A program made the translations under genes and the position numbers. The notes under the pieces were generated by a model, which searched no databases, was not told where the DNA came from, and was given only the letters and a program-made list of their open reading frames with translations. A DNA stretch of 41,943 nt, from the NCBI GenBank assembly GCA_910586095.1, contig CAJUHQ010000001.1:1-41943 (forward strand). The letters run 5' to 3'. Shown here piece after piece: positions 15,579-24,137 of the stretch (its first letter is position 1; each line of letters starts with the position of its first letter). This DNA comes from an uncultured Lachnospiraceae bacterium. GTDB lineage: Bacteria; Bacillota; Clostridia; Lachnospirales; Lachnospiraceae.

Positions 15579-16840
15579 AGATAAGAAAACTTTTTAAAAT
15601 AATAGAGTATCTTCATGCCACTTTGATATGGGCGCTTCCTATTCCAGTGCTATATGCGATTGTGGGTTTACAGGAACCAAAAGGGGAAAAAGCTCTCTAT
15701 ATAAAATGTCTATTGATTGCACTTTCAATTATTGTGACAGATGTTGCAATTAGACATACCAAAAATCTTATTTTATATTTGGTCATTTGTGTTTTATTGG
15801 GAGTAGGAATCTGGGGATTTATCATAGCAATTCCCATTCTTTTTTATCAAAGAACTTTTTTGACAGTAGAGGAGACATGCTATATAGTAGGAGTTCTTTT
15901 GGAAACGATTGTGATAGCGCTTTTGCGATTACAAAATAGGCTTAAAGAAACAGCGCGAAGAAGGGAGGACCCGCTCGCGCCGCCTTCTCGAAGTTTTTTA
16001 GATACACCATCGTTTTCTTTGCTGTGGTATTTTGCACTGTTGTATTTGATTGGGCTTGGTTTTGCATCCAAAATGGTATGTGATATGGCATGGTTGAGTG
16101 CGATTGCATACGTGTTTTTGACAGTGTTATATGACTACCTTGACACGACCAAACGTTATTTGTCAATCAATAAACGAACGAAAGGTATTTCTATACGGCG
16201 TCTGTATGGTATCCGCGCAGTGATGATGGTGCGTTTTGGCATCTTGCTTGTGTTGGGGATTTTGCCGTCTGTCTTGTTTGCTGGATGCAGGCGGTATACG
16301 GATATTAGAGAGTGGTTTAATGATATGGGGCCTATAGTGTATGAGTATGAAAGCAGCATGCCAATTCAAAAAGTTGGTGGGGGAGCTGGTGAGCCAGAAT
16401 GGACAAAGATTTTGAAGGAGGAACCTCCTGATCCACGATTGTCACGTATCTTTAACACTCTTTTTTATGCATTTGGGATAGGATGTTGTGTGTTTTTGGC
16501 TTATGGATTAGCACAAGCCATTAGACAAATGCTTCGGGATTTTAGAAGTGGTCTCGATGAAAATGGAGATCAGATAGAGGAGCTTGAGAAAAAGGAGCAA
16601 ATCTGGAAAAGAAAAGATCAAAAAAATGTCTTATCACAGGAGAGCGAAGCCGAAAAGATTAGGCGGAGGTATAGAAAAATGATTCGTCAACATAGAAAGG
16701 ATAGACCTGCGCCATATGAAACTCCGACGGAAATTGAAGAAAATGCAGGGTTACAAAATGATGAGGACATGCAAGCGCTTCACAAAAAGTATGAGGCGGT
16801 ACGCTATAGCGAAACTAAGACTAAAATACAATCAAAATGA
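15575..16840 (+). CDS. Multi-pass membrane protein with DUF4129-like tail, partner of MoxR/DUF58
   Basis: 421 residues. About seven hydrophobic segments lie at roughly 15-35, 42-58, 62-92, 100-117, 148-185, 218-235 and 290-315. A charged cytoplasmic tail (about 325-421) contains RRRYRKMIRQ, then PYETPTEIEE and LHKKYEAVRYSE; the Y-R-x-x-I, TP-x-E and YE-x-x-RYS pattern resembles the DUF4129 end of TgpA-type transglutaminases. In comparable moxR-DUF58 operons the third gene usually encodes that transglutaminase with its Cys-His-Asp core between membrane part and tail. Here the extracytoplasmic portion (about 236-288) is only about 50 residues and has no such core. So either this is a streamlined scaffold version or the enzyme lies elsewhere. 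Its ATG overlaps the DUF58 stop. Confidence 0.75.
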   Translation: MKIRKLFKIIEYLHATLIWALPIPVLYAIVGLQEPKGEKALYIKCLLIALSIIVTDVAIRHTKNLILYLVICVLLGVGIWGFIIAIPILFYQRTFLTVEETCYIVGVLLETIVIALLRLQNRLKETARRREDPLAPPSRSFLDTPSFSLLWYFALLYLIGLGFASKMVCDMAWLSAIAYVFLTVLYDYLDTTKRYLSINKRTKGISIRRLYGIRAVMMVRFGILLVLGILPSVLFAGCRRYTDIREWFNDMGPIVYEYESSMPIQKVGGGAGEPEWTKILKEEPPDPRLSRIFNTLFYAFGIGCCVFLAYGLAQAIRQMLRDFRSGLDENGDQIEELEKKEQIWKRKDQKNVLSQESEAEKIRRRYRKMIRQHRKDRPAPYETPTEIEENAGLQNDEDMQALHKKYEAVRYSETKTKIQSK

Positions 16841-16880
16841 TGCAACTTTGATGCAAGTTTGATGCAAGTCTGATGCGGCC
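16839..16880 (+). repeat. 11-bp tandem repeats at the stop codon
   Basis: Three units GATGCAACTTT, GATGCAAGTTT and GATGCAAGTCT follow in tandem (16839-16871), plus a partial fourth (GATGCGGCC). The first unit overlaps the stop codon of the membrane protein gene. The 11-base period is about one helical turn, so a repeated protein-binding site is conceivable. Confidence 0.6.
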
Positions 16881-16904
16881 ATTTTGTAATATAAGAGTAA
16901 AGAG

Positions 16905-16936
16905 CTCAGTCTTGTTTTGGTGCCAACAAGATTGAG
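16905..16936. terminator. Inverted repeat after the moxR operon
   Basis: CTCAGTCTTGTT (16905-16916) pairs with AACAAGATTGAG (16925-16936), with one G-U pair. No T-tract follows on the plus strand (an A-rich run does), so it may act as an operator or a weak terminator rather than a classic one. Confidence 0.4.
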
Positions 16937-17043
16937 AAAAAATAAAGTTGCCATTCATATGGCAAGTGCGTTCAATTGTGTAAAGTAGGGGGTGAACGGT
17001 AACTAAATGGTTAGCCAACCATAAATTGTATGTGTGGGGGGAA

Positions 17044-17073
17044 TTGACAAGTAAAAGAAGATGTGAGTATAAT
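17044..17073 (+). promoter_or_regulatory. Sigma-A promoter of the envelope acylation operon
   Basis: TTGACA (17044-17049), an 18-base spacer and TATAAT (17068-17073), both consensus. The start codon of the SGNH gene is at 17141, giving a leader of about 60 bases. Confidence 0.8.
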
Positions 17074-17140
17074 GAGATATATTCATTTAGAACACAATGC
17101 TGCATATCAATAGGTATAGAAAACTGAGGAGAAGGAAACT

Positions 17141-18031
17141 ATGATAAAGAAAAGGATGGCGGTGGTTGCGTTGTTGACAGCACTTATGGTCAGCAACAGT
17201 GCTGGAACATATGTATACGCGGCTGAGAGTCAACCAACAAAGGAGCAAAAAGCGCAAGTACAGACAGAGGAGACAAAAGAGGACAATACCAGTGAGGACA
17301 ATGTACCACAAATTACGGAGGAGGAACTTGCACAATATTACGGAAATTCTGTGTTTGTGGGAGATTCGATTATGCTAGGATTCCGCAATTATTGTACAAA
17401 GAAGGAAGATTCTTTTGTGCATGAGATACAGTTTCTAGCAGCGGGCAGTTATTCTGCTTTTAATGCAGCTAAGCCAGTGACAGATAAAAATGTACATCCC
17501 TTATACAAGGGAAAAAAGTACCAGGTCTGGGAAGCAGTACGGCTTATGGGAGTAGAGCGGGTATTTATTCTCCTTGGAATGAATGATATTAGCATCTTGG
17601 GATTAGAAGGTGCGCGTGACCAATACAAGGAGGTTATTGATAAAATTTTGGAAGTAAATCCTGATGTGGAGATTCACATTATGAGTACGACCTATACGCT
17701 TAAAAATGCAGGAAAAGGGAAATTAAATAATGAAAATATAGCCAAATACAATGAGCTTTTGAAGAAGATGGCCGAGGAAAATGGTTGGGGATATATGGAT
17801 GTTGCCACGCCTATATCAGACGGAAAAGGTAATCTAAAGTCAAACTATTGTAGTGATGAATATGTTCATTTAAATTCGTCAGCCTATGATATATGGGAGA
17901 CTGTGTTGCGCAATTATGCTATTGAACAGAAAAAGGTGGAGGAAGAACCTGAAGTAGAGGTGACAACACAGACTGAGACGGAAAAAAATACAGAGGAGCA
18001 GGGAAATGTACAAAGTAAGGGGCTGGACTAA
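17141..18031 (+). CDS. Secreted SGNH/GDSL-family esterase
   Basis: 296 residues. The signal peptide is at about 1-27 (MAVVALLTALMVSNSAGTYV, cleavage near YAAES), followed by a charged linker rich in Glu/Thr. The SGNH blocks are visible: VFVGDSIMLG with nucleophile S76, LLGMNDISI with N148, and DEYVHLNSSAY with H243 preceded by D239/E240. Such enzymes remove or transfer O-acyl groups on extracellular glycans. The gene is the first after a consensus promoter and overlaps the next gene by 26 bases. With the MBOAT and DHHW genes downstream it forms a polysaccharide or wall O-acetylation set. The C-terminal tail (VEEEPEVEVTTQTETEK) looks disordered. GAGGAGAAGGA is the ribosome site. Confidence 0.88.
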   Translation: MIKKRMAVVALLTALMVSNSAGTYVYAAESQPTKEQKAQVQTEETKEDNTSEDNVPQITEEELAQYYGNSVFVGDSIMLGFRNYCTKKEDSFVHEIQFLAAGSYSAFNAAKPVTDKNVHPLYKGKKYQVWEAVRLMGVERVFILLGMNDISILGLEGARDQYKEVIDKILEVNPDVEIHIMSTTYTLKNAGKGKLNNENIAKYNELLKKMAEENGWGYMDVATPISDGKGNLKSNYCSDEYVHLNSSAYDIWETVLRNYAIEQKKVEEEPEVEVTTQTETEKNTEEQGNVQSKGLD

Positions 18032-18527
18032 AAAAAATATAGTAGTTTTAGTAGGCATTATCATGCTACTTGTCGGTTGCGGGGCTAAAGAAGTTCCAGC
18101 AACATCGGATGAAGTACAAACTTCCACAACACAGAAAGCAAAATCTGTGGAAGAGATTTATGAGGAGATTAAACAAACAGTAGCTCTCGCCTCACCAGTG
18201 TTAATGGATGATGAGTTTATTGCAAATTATTATGGGATTGACTCTGCTACATTAGAGGAGTATGTCTTTTCTATGTCAGAGGATGCAGCGCAGGCAGAGA
18301 CTGTGATTGTGATGAAAGCCAAAGAAGAAGCAGATTTAGGAGCATTGTCTTCTAGTCTACAAGTCGTGGTAGATGAGAAAAGAAACGAGATGGAAAATTA
18401 TCTTCCAGAGCAGTTTGCGATTGTGGAAAAGAGTGAAGTTCAGACAAAGGGAAATTATGTGTGGCTAGTCATATCAGAGCAGGCAGATGCGATTGTGGAG
18501 ATTATAGAAAAGAATACAGCGGACTAA
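18006..18527 (+). CDS. DUF4358 lipoprotein
   Basis: 173 residues with a lipoprotein signal: positive start, hydrophobic IVVLVGIIMLLVGC and lipobox LVGC with C25, so it should be anchored on the outer face of the membrane. The rest is a small alpha/beta domain that fits DUF4358 (SVEEIYEEIKQTVALASPVL, later YYGIDSATLEEYVFS). Proteins of this family recur next to MBOAT and DHHW genes in Lachnospiraceae; their function is unknown. It starts inside the preceding gene with GAGGAG seven bases before the ATG, so translation is coupled. The MBOAT gene follows 15 bases after the stop. Confidence 0.85.
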   Translation: MYKVRGWTKKNIVVLVGIIMLLVGCGAKEVPATSDEVQTSTTQKAKSVEEIYEEIKQTVALASPVLMDDEFIANYYGIDSATLEEYVFSMSEDAAQAETVIVMKAKEEADLGALSSSLQVVVDEKRNEMENYLPEQFAIVEKSEVQTKGNYVWLVISEQADAIVEIIEKNTAD

Positions 18528-18542
18528 CTGTGGGAGGACAGC

Positions 18543-20018
18543 ATGGTATTTAGTAGTATTCCGTTTTTATTTTTCTTTTTGCCACTGTGCCTAATTTTAT
18601 ATTTTGCAGTGCCATTTTTATGGGGGCTTCCTTGGAAGGGAAGCTCCCGTTTGAACGATAATTTGGAAAATTGTATCCCGTGGAAAAATGGGATTTTACT
18701 TAGTTTTAGTTTGATTTTTTATGCGTGGGGAGAACCTGTTTATATTGTACTGATGCTGTTTGCTTCGGCTGTGGATTATACCAATGGACGGCTTATGGAA
18801 CGTTTTGGCACGACAAAGGTAAAAAGAACAGCCTTTTTGTGTTGTTCAGTAGTAATCAATTTGTCTGTGTTAGCTTTTTTTAAATATGCGGATTTTTTGA
18901 TTGCCACCCTCAACGGAATATTTGGAACACAGATTGAGCCGCTAGGATTGGGGCTTCCAGTAGGGATTAGCTTTTATACATTTCAGACGATGAGTTATAT
19001 TATTGATCTCTATCGCGGTGAGGTGAAGGCAGAGCACAACTATTTTGCATATCTAACATATGTGTCTATGTTTCCACAGCTTGTGGCAGGACCGATTGTT
19101 CGTTTTGCCGACATTCAAGAAAGGCTGCACAAAAGAACTAGTTTGGTCTGTGAGGTAGAGCAAGGACTTACACGTTTTGTTCAGGGATTATTTAAGAAAG
19201 TGTTGATTGCAAACCAGGTAGGGGCTTTGTGGGAGGAAGTGAGGCAATTAGGAGCAGCGCAGACTAGTGTGGCATCGGCGTGGCTAGGAGCACTGTGTTT
19301 TACATTGCAGCTTTATTTTGATTTTAGTGCCTACAGTGATATGGCGATTGGAATGGGGCAAATGCTAGGATTTCATTTTAATGAGAATTTCCGGTATCCA
19401 TTGACGGCGATCTCTGTGACAGATTTTTGGAGACGCTGGCATATTTCACTGTCCACGTGGTTTCGCGATTATGTATATATCCCGCTTGGCGGAAACCGTG
19501 CAGGGCGGTGGCGTCATTTGCGCAATATTGCGGTAGTGTGGACACTTACAGGACTGTGGCATGGTGCATCTTGGAATTTTGTGCTGTGGGGAATGTATTA
19601 TGGTATTTTACTCGCACTGGAAAAATATGTATGGGGCAAGGCACTCGCAAAATTGCCACGCATATTGCAGCATGTATATGCTTTTTTAATTGTAGTATTT
19701 GGCTTTGTGGTGTTTGCAATAACCGACATGAATGAGCTAGGTACTTATATAACGTTGTTGTTTGGTGTGACAGGCAAGGGCATAATCGATATGCAGTTTT
19801 GGTGGTATTTGCGCAATTATGGGGTGGTTCTTTTAGTAGCCTGTGTACTTGCATGGCCTGTGTATCCGTGGTTGCAAAACAGAGCGGCTTTGCTTGAACG
19901 TCGAGCGGGTATTGTCCTATCTGTGATTAGTGGTGTGGGAAGCATTTTTTTGTTTGTGTTGACAATTGCTTATCTAGTCAACGACACATACAATCCCTTT
20001 TTGTATTTTCGATTTTAG
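18543..20018 (+). CDS. MBOAT-family O-acyltransferase (AlgI/DltB-like)
   Basis: 491 residues with about ten to twelve membrane segments. It carries the MBOAT hallmarks: FYTFQTMSYIIDLYRG (about 144-158), FPQLVAGPIVRF, FDFSAYSDMAIGMG, WRRWHISLSTWFRDY with H300, and LTGLWHGASWNF with the catalytic H340. The length fits AlgI/PatA proteins (about 460-500). These pass an acetyl group through the membrane to a polysaccharide or peptidoglycan together with an SGNH- or DHHW-type partner, both of which are encoded next to it. The ribosome site is GGGAGGA. The glycan substrate is not known. Confidence 0.94.
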   Translation: MVFSSIPFLFFFLPLCLILYFAVPFLWGLPWKGSSRLNDNLENCIPWKNGILLSFSLIFYAWGEPVYIVLMLFASAVDYTNGRLMERFGTTKVKRTAFLCCSVVINLSVLAFFKYADFLIATLNGIFGTQIEPLGLGLPVGISFYTFQTMSYIIDLYRGEVKAEHNYFAYLTYVSMFPQLVAGPIVRFADIQERLHKRTSLVCEVEQGLTRFVQGLFKKVLIANQVGALWEEVRQLGAAQTSVASAWLGALCFTLQLYFDFSAYSDMAIGMGQMLGFHFNENFRYPLTAISVTDFWRRWHISLSTWFRDYVYIPLGGNRAGRWRHLRNIAVVWTLTGLWHGASWNFVLWGMYYGILLALEKYVWGKALAKLPRILQHVYAFLIVVFGFVVFAITDMNELGTYITLLFGVTGKGIIDMQFWWYLRNYGVVLLVACVLAWPVYPWLQNRAALLERRAGIVLSVISGVGSIFLFVLTIAYLVNDTYNPFLYFRF

Positions 20019-20060
20019 TGTATAATTTGATTAGAGCAATAATTGTATGGGGGAATAAGA

Positions 20061-21194
20061 ATGATTACAAACAGCACAATCAGACGGATTGTGTCGATAA
20101 CATACTGCGCTATTATTTTATTGTTAGCAGTAGGGTTTATGGCAAGTCCTAAGAAGGAATTTTCGGAAAATGAGAATAGATATCTTGCAAAGGAACCTGT
20201 TTTGTCTGTAAAAAATCTTGTGAGTGGCACATACATGGAATCGATGAGTGAATGGCTTTCGGATCAGTTTCCTATGCGAGATTTTTTCATGGGTTTTAAG
20301 AGTACAGTGGAAATAGGAACTGGAAAAAGGGAAATCAATGGGGTTTATGTGGCACAGGAGGACTATTTGATTGAAGCGTATGCACAGCCAGTCAACACAC
20401 AGCGAATAGGAGAGACATTTCGCAACTTTTATGAAAAGACAGATTCTTCGCAGATCGATATGCGATTGATGTTGATACCGACAGCAATTACTATTTATAG
20501 AGATAAGTTGCCAAGTGGCGCACCGTTTCGTAGTCAGATGGATGTGGCACAAGAGATTTATCAAACAGCAAAGATTCCTTCTATTGATTGTATAGAGCAA
20601 CTGATACAAGGTGCAGAATCGGGGCAGTTGTATTATCGCACAGATCATCACTGGACAATGTATGGTGCTTATCAGGGATATCTGGCTTACTGTGAGGCAA
20701 AGGGGCTGAGTCCTGTACCATTAGAATCCTGGTCTGCACAGACTGTGACAGAAGAATTTGCGGGTACATTATACTCAAAGGTGAATGATTATAGTCATCC
20801 TAAAGACAGTATAACAATTTATACCAATCCCAATGATCGGCTTACAGTCACTTATGTAGATACAGGTGAGGTGACAGACAGCCTTTATAATCTGGATTAC
20901 TTAGCGCAGAAGGATAAATACTCTCTGTTTTTGAATAATATACACACGTGCGTGGAAATTGAGAATGAGAATGTAGAGTCTGATGCAGTTTTGGTGGTGA
21001 TTAAGGACAGTTATGCCAATTCCATCATACCATTTTTAGCACATCATTATCACAAGATATATGTGTTTGATACTAGATATTACAAGGAAGGACCTTCTCA
21101 TTTTCTGTCAGAACATGCAGAAGTGACAGATGTATTGTTATTGTACAATATGAATACTATAGATACCGATTCAGGTATTCGCGGAATTTATTGA
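20061..21194 (+). CDS. DHHW-family protein, acyltransferase partner
   Basis: 377 residues. One N-terminal membrane anchor (about 9-28, RIVSITYCAIILLLAVGFMA) is followed by FSENENRYLA and an extracytoplasmic domain. The signature YYRTDHHWTMYG places D195-H196-H197-W198 in the middle, and the later KDSYANSIIPFL stretch has the Ser/Asp pattern seen in AlgX/AlgJ-like SGNH-fold proteins. These are thought to deliver acyl groups from the MBOAT partner to exopolysaccharide (family knowledge; not shown for this copy). A TTG at 20043 is in frame, but GGGGGA lies six bases before ATG 20061, so that start is chosen. The GGDEF gene follows after 16 bases. Confidence 0.88.
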   Translation: MITNSTIRRIVSITYCAIILLLAVGFMASPKKEFSENENRYLAKEPVLSVKNLVSGTYMESMSEWLSDQFPMRDFFMGFKSTVEIGTGKREINGVYVAQEDYLIEAYAQPVNTQRIGETFRNFYEKTDSSQIDMRLMLIPTAITIYRDKLPSGAPFRSQMDVAQEIYQTAKIPSIDCIEQLIQGAESGQLYYRTDHHWTMYGAYQGYLAYCEAKGLSPVPLESWSAQTVTEEFAGTLYSKVNDYSHPKDSITIYTNPNDRLTVTYVDTGEVTDSLYNLDYLAQKDKYSLFLNNIHTCVEIENENVESDAVLVVIKDSYANSIIPFLAHHYHKIYVFDTRYYKEGPSHFLSEHAEVTDVLLLYNMNTIDTDSGIRGIY

Positions 21195-21210
21195 CAGGAG
21201 GAACTAGGGG

Positions 21211-22464
21211 ATGGATAAGAAGGCAGTACGCAGTATTCGCGAAAAGCTTCTTTCAATTGTTTTGCTTCCTATTATAGTATTAAGTATTTTGATTACAATG
21301 ATTGGTGTGACGCTATTTTATCGTTTTTATACAAAAAGTATTCGCGATGAGCTAAAAGCTACCACCAATACAATGCTAGATTATTTAAATATAATGGTAG
21401 AAGGAGAATATGAGTACAAAGACGGAGTTCTTATGAAAGGGGACTTAAATATTACCGAATCTACCATGCTTTGTCAGATAAAAAAACAGTCTCAGATTGA
21501 TTTGACTGTTTTTTGGAAGGATACTCGTATCTTGACGACGATAGAGGATGCGCAGGGAGTATCTGCGGTTGGAACAAAGTCAGACAGCGACGTGGCCAAT
21601 ATGGTGCTTCACGTGGGACGGGATTATTTTCCAGATAATCTAGTCATCAATGGAATGAAGTACATAGGGTATTATGCTCCACTTGAAAATGGCAACCATG
21701 AGATTGTGGGTATGATGTTTTCAGGAAAGCAAAAAAATTTAGTGTATCAGAAAATTATAGAAGTAGTATTATGGTTTGCTGTTTTTTCTTTTGCAGTGGT
21801 AGGATTTTCTGTTTGGATTACAAGAAAGTTTTCATCTCATATGATCGAGGACATCAATAGCATTAACCAATTCCTCAAGACGATATCAGAAGGGAATCTG
21901 CGAACTGCGCTAGACGAGCGCGTGGTGCAACGAACAGATGAGCTAGGTAGTATTGGAATGTATGCATCAAAAATGCGCCGAAATCTGCAAAAGCTTATTG
22001 AGACAGATTCACTGACAGGTTTATACAACAGAAGAAGTTGTCATAGCATGTTAGAGGCAATTGTGCAAAATGGAGAAAATTATTGTGTGATTATGTGTGA
22101 CATTGATCTTTTTAAGAAAATCAATGATTGCTATGGGCATGATGCGGGAGATTATGTGTTGGTGGAAACATCGGATTTAATACGACAGAATGTACAGGAT
22201 GTGGGATTTGCTAGCCGCTGGGGTGGTGAGGAGTTTCTGTTGGTATATAAATTGAATTTTGAACAGACAAAGGAAAGAGCGGCGAAGTTGCAACAAAGTA
22301 TCAGAGAACATGAGTTTTGTTATCAGGGAACATCAATACAGGTAACGTTAACGTTTGGAGTAGCGAAAGGAGCTTCACACAAAGATTACGAGCAAGTGAT
22401 TACACAGGCAGATCAACGCCTTTATATTGGAAAGAACAATGGGAGAAATCAGATTGTTTTTTGA
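21211..22464 (+). CDS. Membrane-bound diguanylate cyclase (Cache - HAMP - GGDEF)
   Basis: 417 residues. Membrane segments at about 15-38 and 183-203 flank an extracytoplasmic sensing domain that looks like a single Cache fold (KKQSQIDLTVFWKDTRILTT, later IVGMMFSGK). HAMP (about 204-258) and GGDEF (about 265-417) follow. The active site is intact: TDSLTGLYNRRS, CDIDLFKKIND and SRWGGEEF (338-342). No RxxD inhibition site is seen just upstream. The gene begins 16 bases after the DHHW gene with GGAGG, so it is probably transcribed with the acylation genes. This suggests that an outside signal sensed here tunes c-di-GMP and hence surface polysaccharide. Confidence 0.92.
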   Translation: MDKKAVRSIREKLLSIVLLPIIVLSILITMIGVTLFYRFYTKSIRDELKATTNTMLDYLNIMVEGEYEYKDGVLMKGDLNITESTMLCQIKKQSQIDLTVFWKDTRILTTIEDAQGVSAVGTKSDSDVANMVLHVGRDYFPDNLVINGMKYIGYYAPLENGNHEIVGMMFSGKQKNLVYQKIIEVVLWFAVFSFAVVGFSVWITRKFSSHMIEDINSINQFLKTISEGNLRTALDERVVQRTDELGSIGMYASKMRRNLQKLIETDSLTGLYNRRSCHSMLEAIVQNGENYCVIMCDIDLFKKINDCYGHDAGDYVLVETSDLIRQNVQDVGFASRWGGEEFLLVYKLNFEQTKERAAKLQQSIREHEFCYQGTSIQVTLTFGVAKGASHKDYEQVITQADQRLYIGKNNGRNQIVF

Positions 22465-22932
22465 AGTGATTTCATTACTGTAAAAGATTTTTAAGCTTGC
22501 AAATTAAGGTGTTCTTTGTATTTTATATACATAAATTGTATAGGGGTTACTGTTTATAGTGGTGTCAGTACAGGCTGTTTACAAATGGTATAGTTTGGCT
22601 ATTTTTTGCATAAATGATTAGTTGGTAAAATGGAATCAATTATTGAAGAGGCTATTATGGTATAAAACATTTCAGAAATTGTATGATGCTAAGTTACTTA
22701 GGAATAAATTGTAAGTCGAATTTGCTTGCGAAAAGTGTACTTATCGAGTATCATAGTAGGTAGGCAGTAAATACAAAACAGCGTTAGGACGAAGTTAAGA
22801 CGCCGCAAAACACCGCCTAGAACTTGCTAAATATTGTGAAGGACACAAGATGTTCTTTATAGATGCATGTTGATATCCTGATTGGAGAACCCGCAGAGTA
22901 TACAGGCGGGAGTGAAAGGAAAGAGGTATTGA
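22465..22932 (+). other. Gene-free region upstream of the Rep_3 gene, candidate origin
   Basis: 468 AT-rich bases without an open frame. It contains a partial copy of the palindromic repeat (22659-22688), two near-identical GTTAGGACG / GTTAAGACG motifs 11 bases apart (22783-22802), and a CCCGC/GCGGG hairpin (22890-22910) just before the Rep ribosome site. Rep_3 proteins usually bind repeated iterons near their gene; a convincing iteron array was not seen. Confidence 0.3.
22659..22688 (-). repeat. Palindromic dispersed repeat, copy 2 (left half, reverse orientation)
   Basis: Read on the minus strand it gives CATCATACAATTTCTGAAAT then GTTTTATACC. The first part matches the left flank of copy 1, and the second matches the left arm and loop of copy 3 exactly. 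The right arm is missing. Confidence 0.55.
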
Positions 22933-24021
22933 ATGAAGCGTAAGAAGAAGCAAGGCGGTACTGAGATAGCATTCAGACCACAGACTATTATTGAAGCGCG
23001 GTATGATCTGGACAGAAGACAAAACGATATTCTAGACATCCTACTTGGCATTGTCGGCGAAGGGGATGATACAGAAGAAAATACACGCTACGAAATCAAT
23101 ATAGGGGATGTGAAACATTTATATAATCTTCAGGATGAATCTAATGCATACAATTATTTACAGAAGGCTGTGAAAAAATTTGAAGGATTGGGCTTTCGTT
23201 TAAAAGAGGACGAGGGAACAGATATCTACTATCCATGGTTTAGCAAGATCAAATATCAGAAAAAGAGGGGAGATGAGAGCCGCAGTAAGATTGTACTTGA
23301 CCTTCATCCAGAAGTAAAAGAAATGATTATGTCTGCAAAGCAGGGAGCTTATTATCGTATAGAGTATCCACTAAACCTCACTAAGAAGTATTCCAAGCGC
23401 TTATACTATTTACTGAAGGATAAAGAGACATTTAATGGCGGAACCTTTATCATCTCATTTGATGAATTAAGAAAGATGATGAAAATACCAGATTCGTATG
23501 CGAATGGAAATGTGAAGAGAGAGATTCTTGATAAACCCTATGAGGAGATCAATGGAAATACAGACATTTCATTTGAGTATGAATTGATTCATGAAAAGCT
23601 ACCAAGTGGACAACGCAGCATTAGTGCAGTTCGATTCAAGGTAAAGCGTGTAAAGCGCAATAGTACCATTATCGAGTATGAGACAATTGAGAAAAATGGA
23701 GAATCCATCATTGCATCTGAGGAGGAGCAAGAGATTATTGATCTATTCGACTGTACTCTCAAAGAGGCAAAGGATATCATTCGTACTGCCAATGCAAATA
23801 GTCGTACCCACGAACAACTTTTTGAAATTCTTTCATATACATTAAAAAAACAAGTGAATAACAAGGTGGGATATGTTCTTACAATTTTGAAAAATGGATA
23901 TAATGAACCGACAAAATTGAGTGGAAAAAAATCAGGTTCGAGCTGGAATAATAAAGAGCTAGACACGGCGTATTCGCAGATGAACTTTGCGGATTTGGAG
24001 AGACAAATTTTGTCCAATTAG
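22933..24021 (+). CDS. Rep_3-family plasmid-type replication initiator
   Basis: 362 residues with the two winged-helix domains of Rep_3/RepB initiators. The N-terminal part contains TIIEARYDLDRRQNDILDIL and NAYNYLQKAVKKFEGLGF. The second half contains the typical YPLNLTKKYSKRLYYLLKD and ISFDELRKMMKIPDSYANGN, then DKPYEEINGNTDISFEYELI. The C-terminal quarter is a helical tail less like the family (FDCTLKEAKDIIRTANANSR). Such proteins open a plasmid origin by binding iterons. Here the gene lies among ordinary chromosomal genes, with no parA/parB, mobilisation or integrase gene in view. A GAAAGGAAAGAGG ribosome site precedes the ATG. It may be an integrated plasmid remnant, a chromid hallmark or a domesticated regulator. 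Confidence 0.85.
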   Translation: MKRKKKQGGTEIAFRPQTIIEARYDLDRRQNDILDILLGIVGEGDDTEENTRYEINIGDVKHLYNLQDESNAYNYLQKAVKKFEGLGFRLKEDEGTDIYYPWFSKIKYQKKRGDESRSKIVLDLHPEVKEMIMSAKQGAYYRIEYPLNLTKKYSKRLYYLLKDKETFNGGTFIISFDELRKMMKIPDSYANGNVKREILDKPYEEINGNTDISFEYELIHEKLPSGQRSISAVRFKVKRVKRNSTIIEYETIEKNGESIIASEEEQEIIDLFDCTLKEAKDIIRTANANSRTHEQLFEILSYTLKKQVNNKVGYVLTILKNGYNEPTKLSGKKSGSSWNNKELDTAYSQMNFADLERQILSN

Positions 24022-24064
24022 CAATATAAAGGGTTACAATGCGAACTTTGTTCGCTGTATAAAT

Positions 24065-24093
24065 TTGTACAGGGGCAATGTGTATAGTATAGA
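24065..24093 (+). promoter_or_regulatory. Possible promoter of the ABC locus
   Basis: TTGTAC (24065-24070), a 17-base spacer and TATAGA (24088-24093). A small perfect hairpin GCGAAC-TTT-GTTCGC lies just upstream (24041-24055). Confidence 0.35.
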
Positions 24094-24137
24094 TATACCT
24101 ATTGTTCGCAGGTTGCCTCTTGTCTGAACGGATTAGT

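Noticed and set aside
22465..22932. Iteron array for the Rep_3 protein
   Set aside because: Only one pair of 9-base near-repeats was found, too few to call iterons.
24041..24055. GCGAAC-TTT-GTTCGC hairpin as terminator of the Rep gene
   Set aside because: Stem of only six pairs and no T-tract; listed only as context for the downstream promoter.
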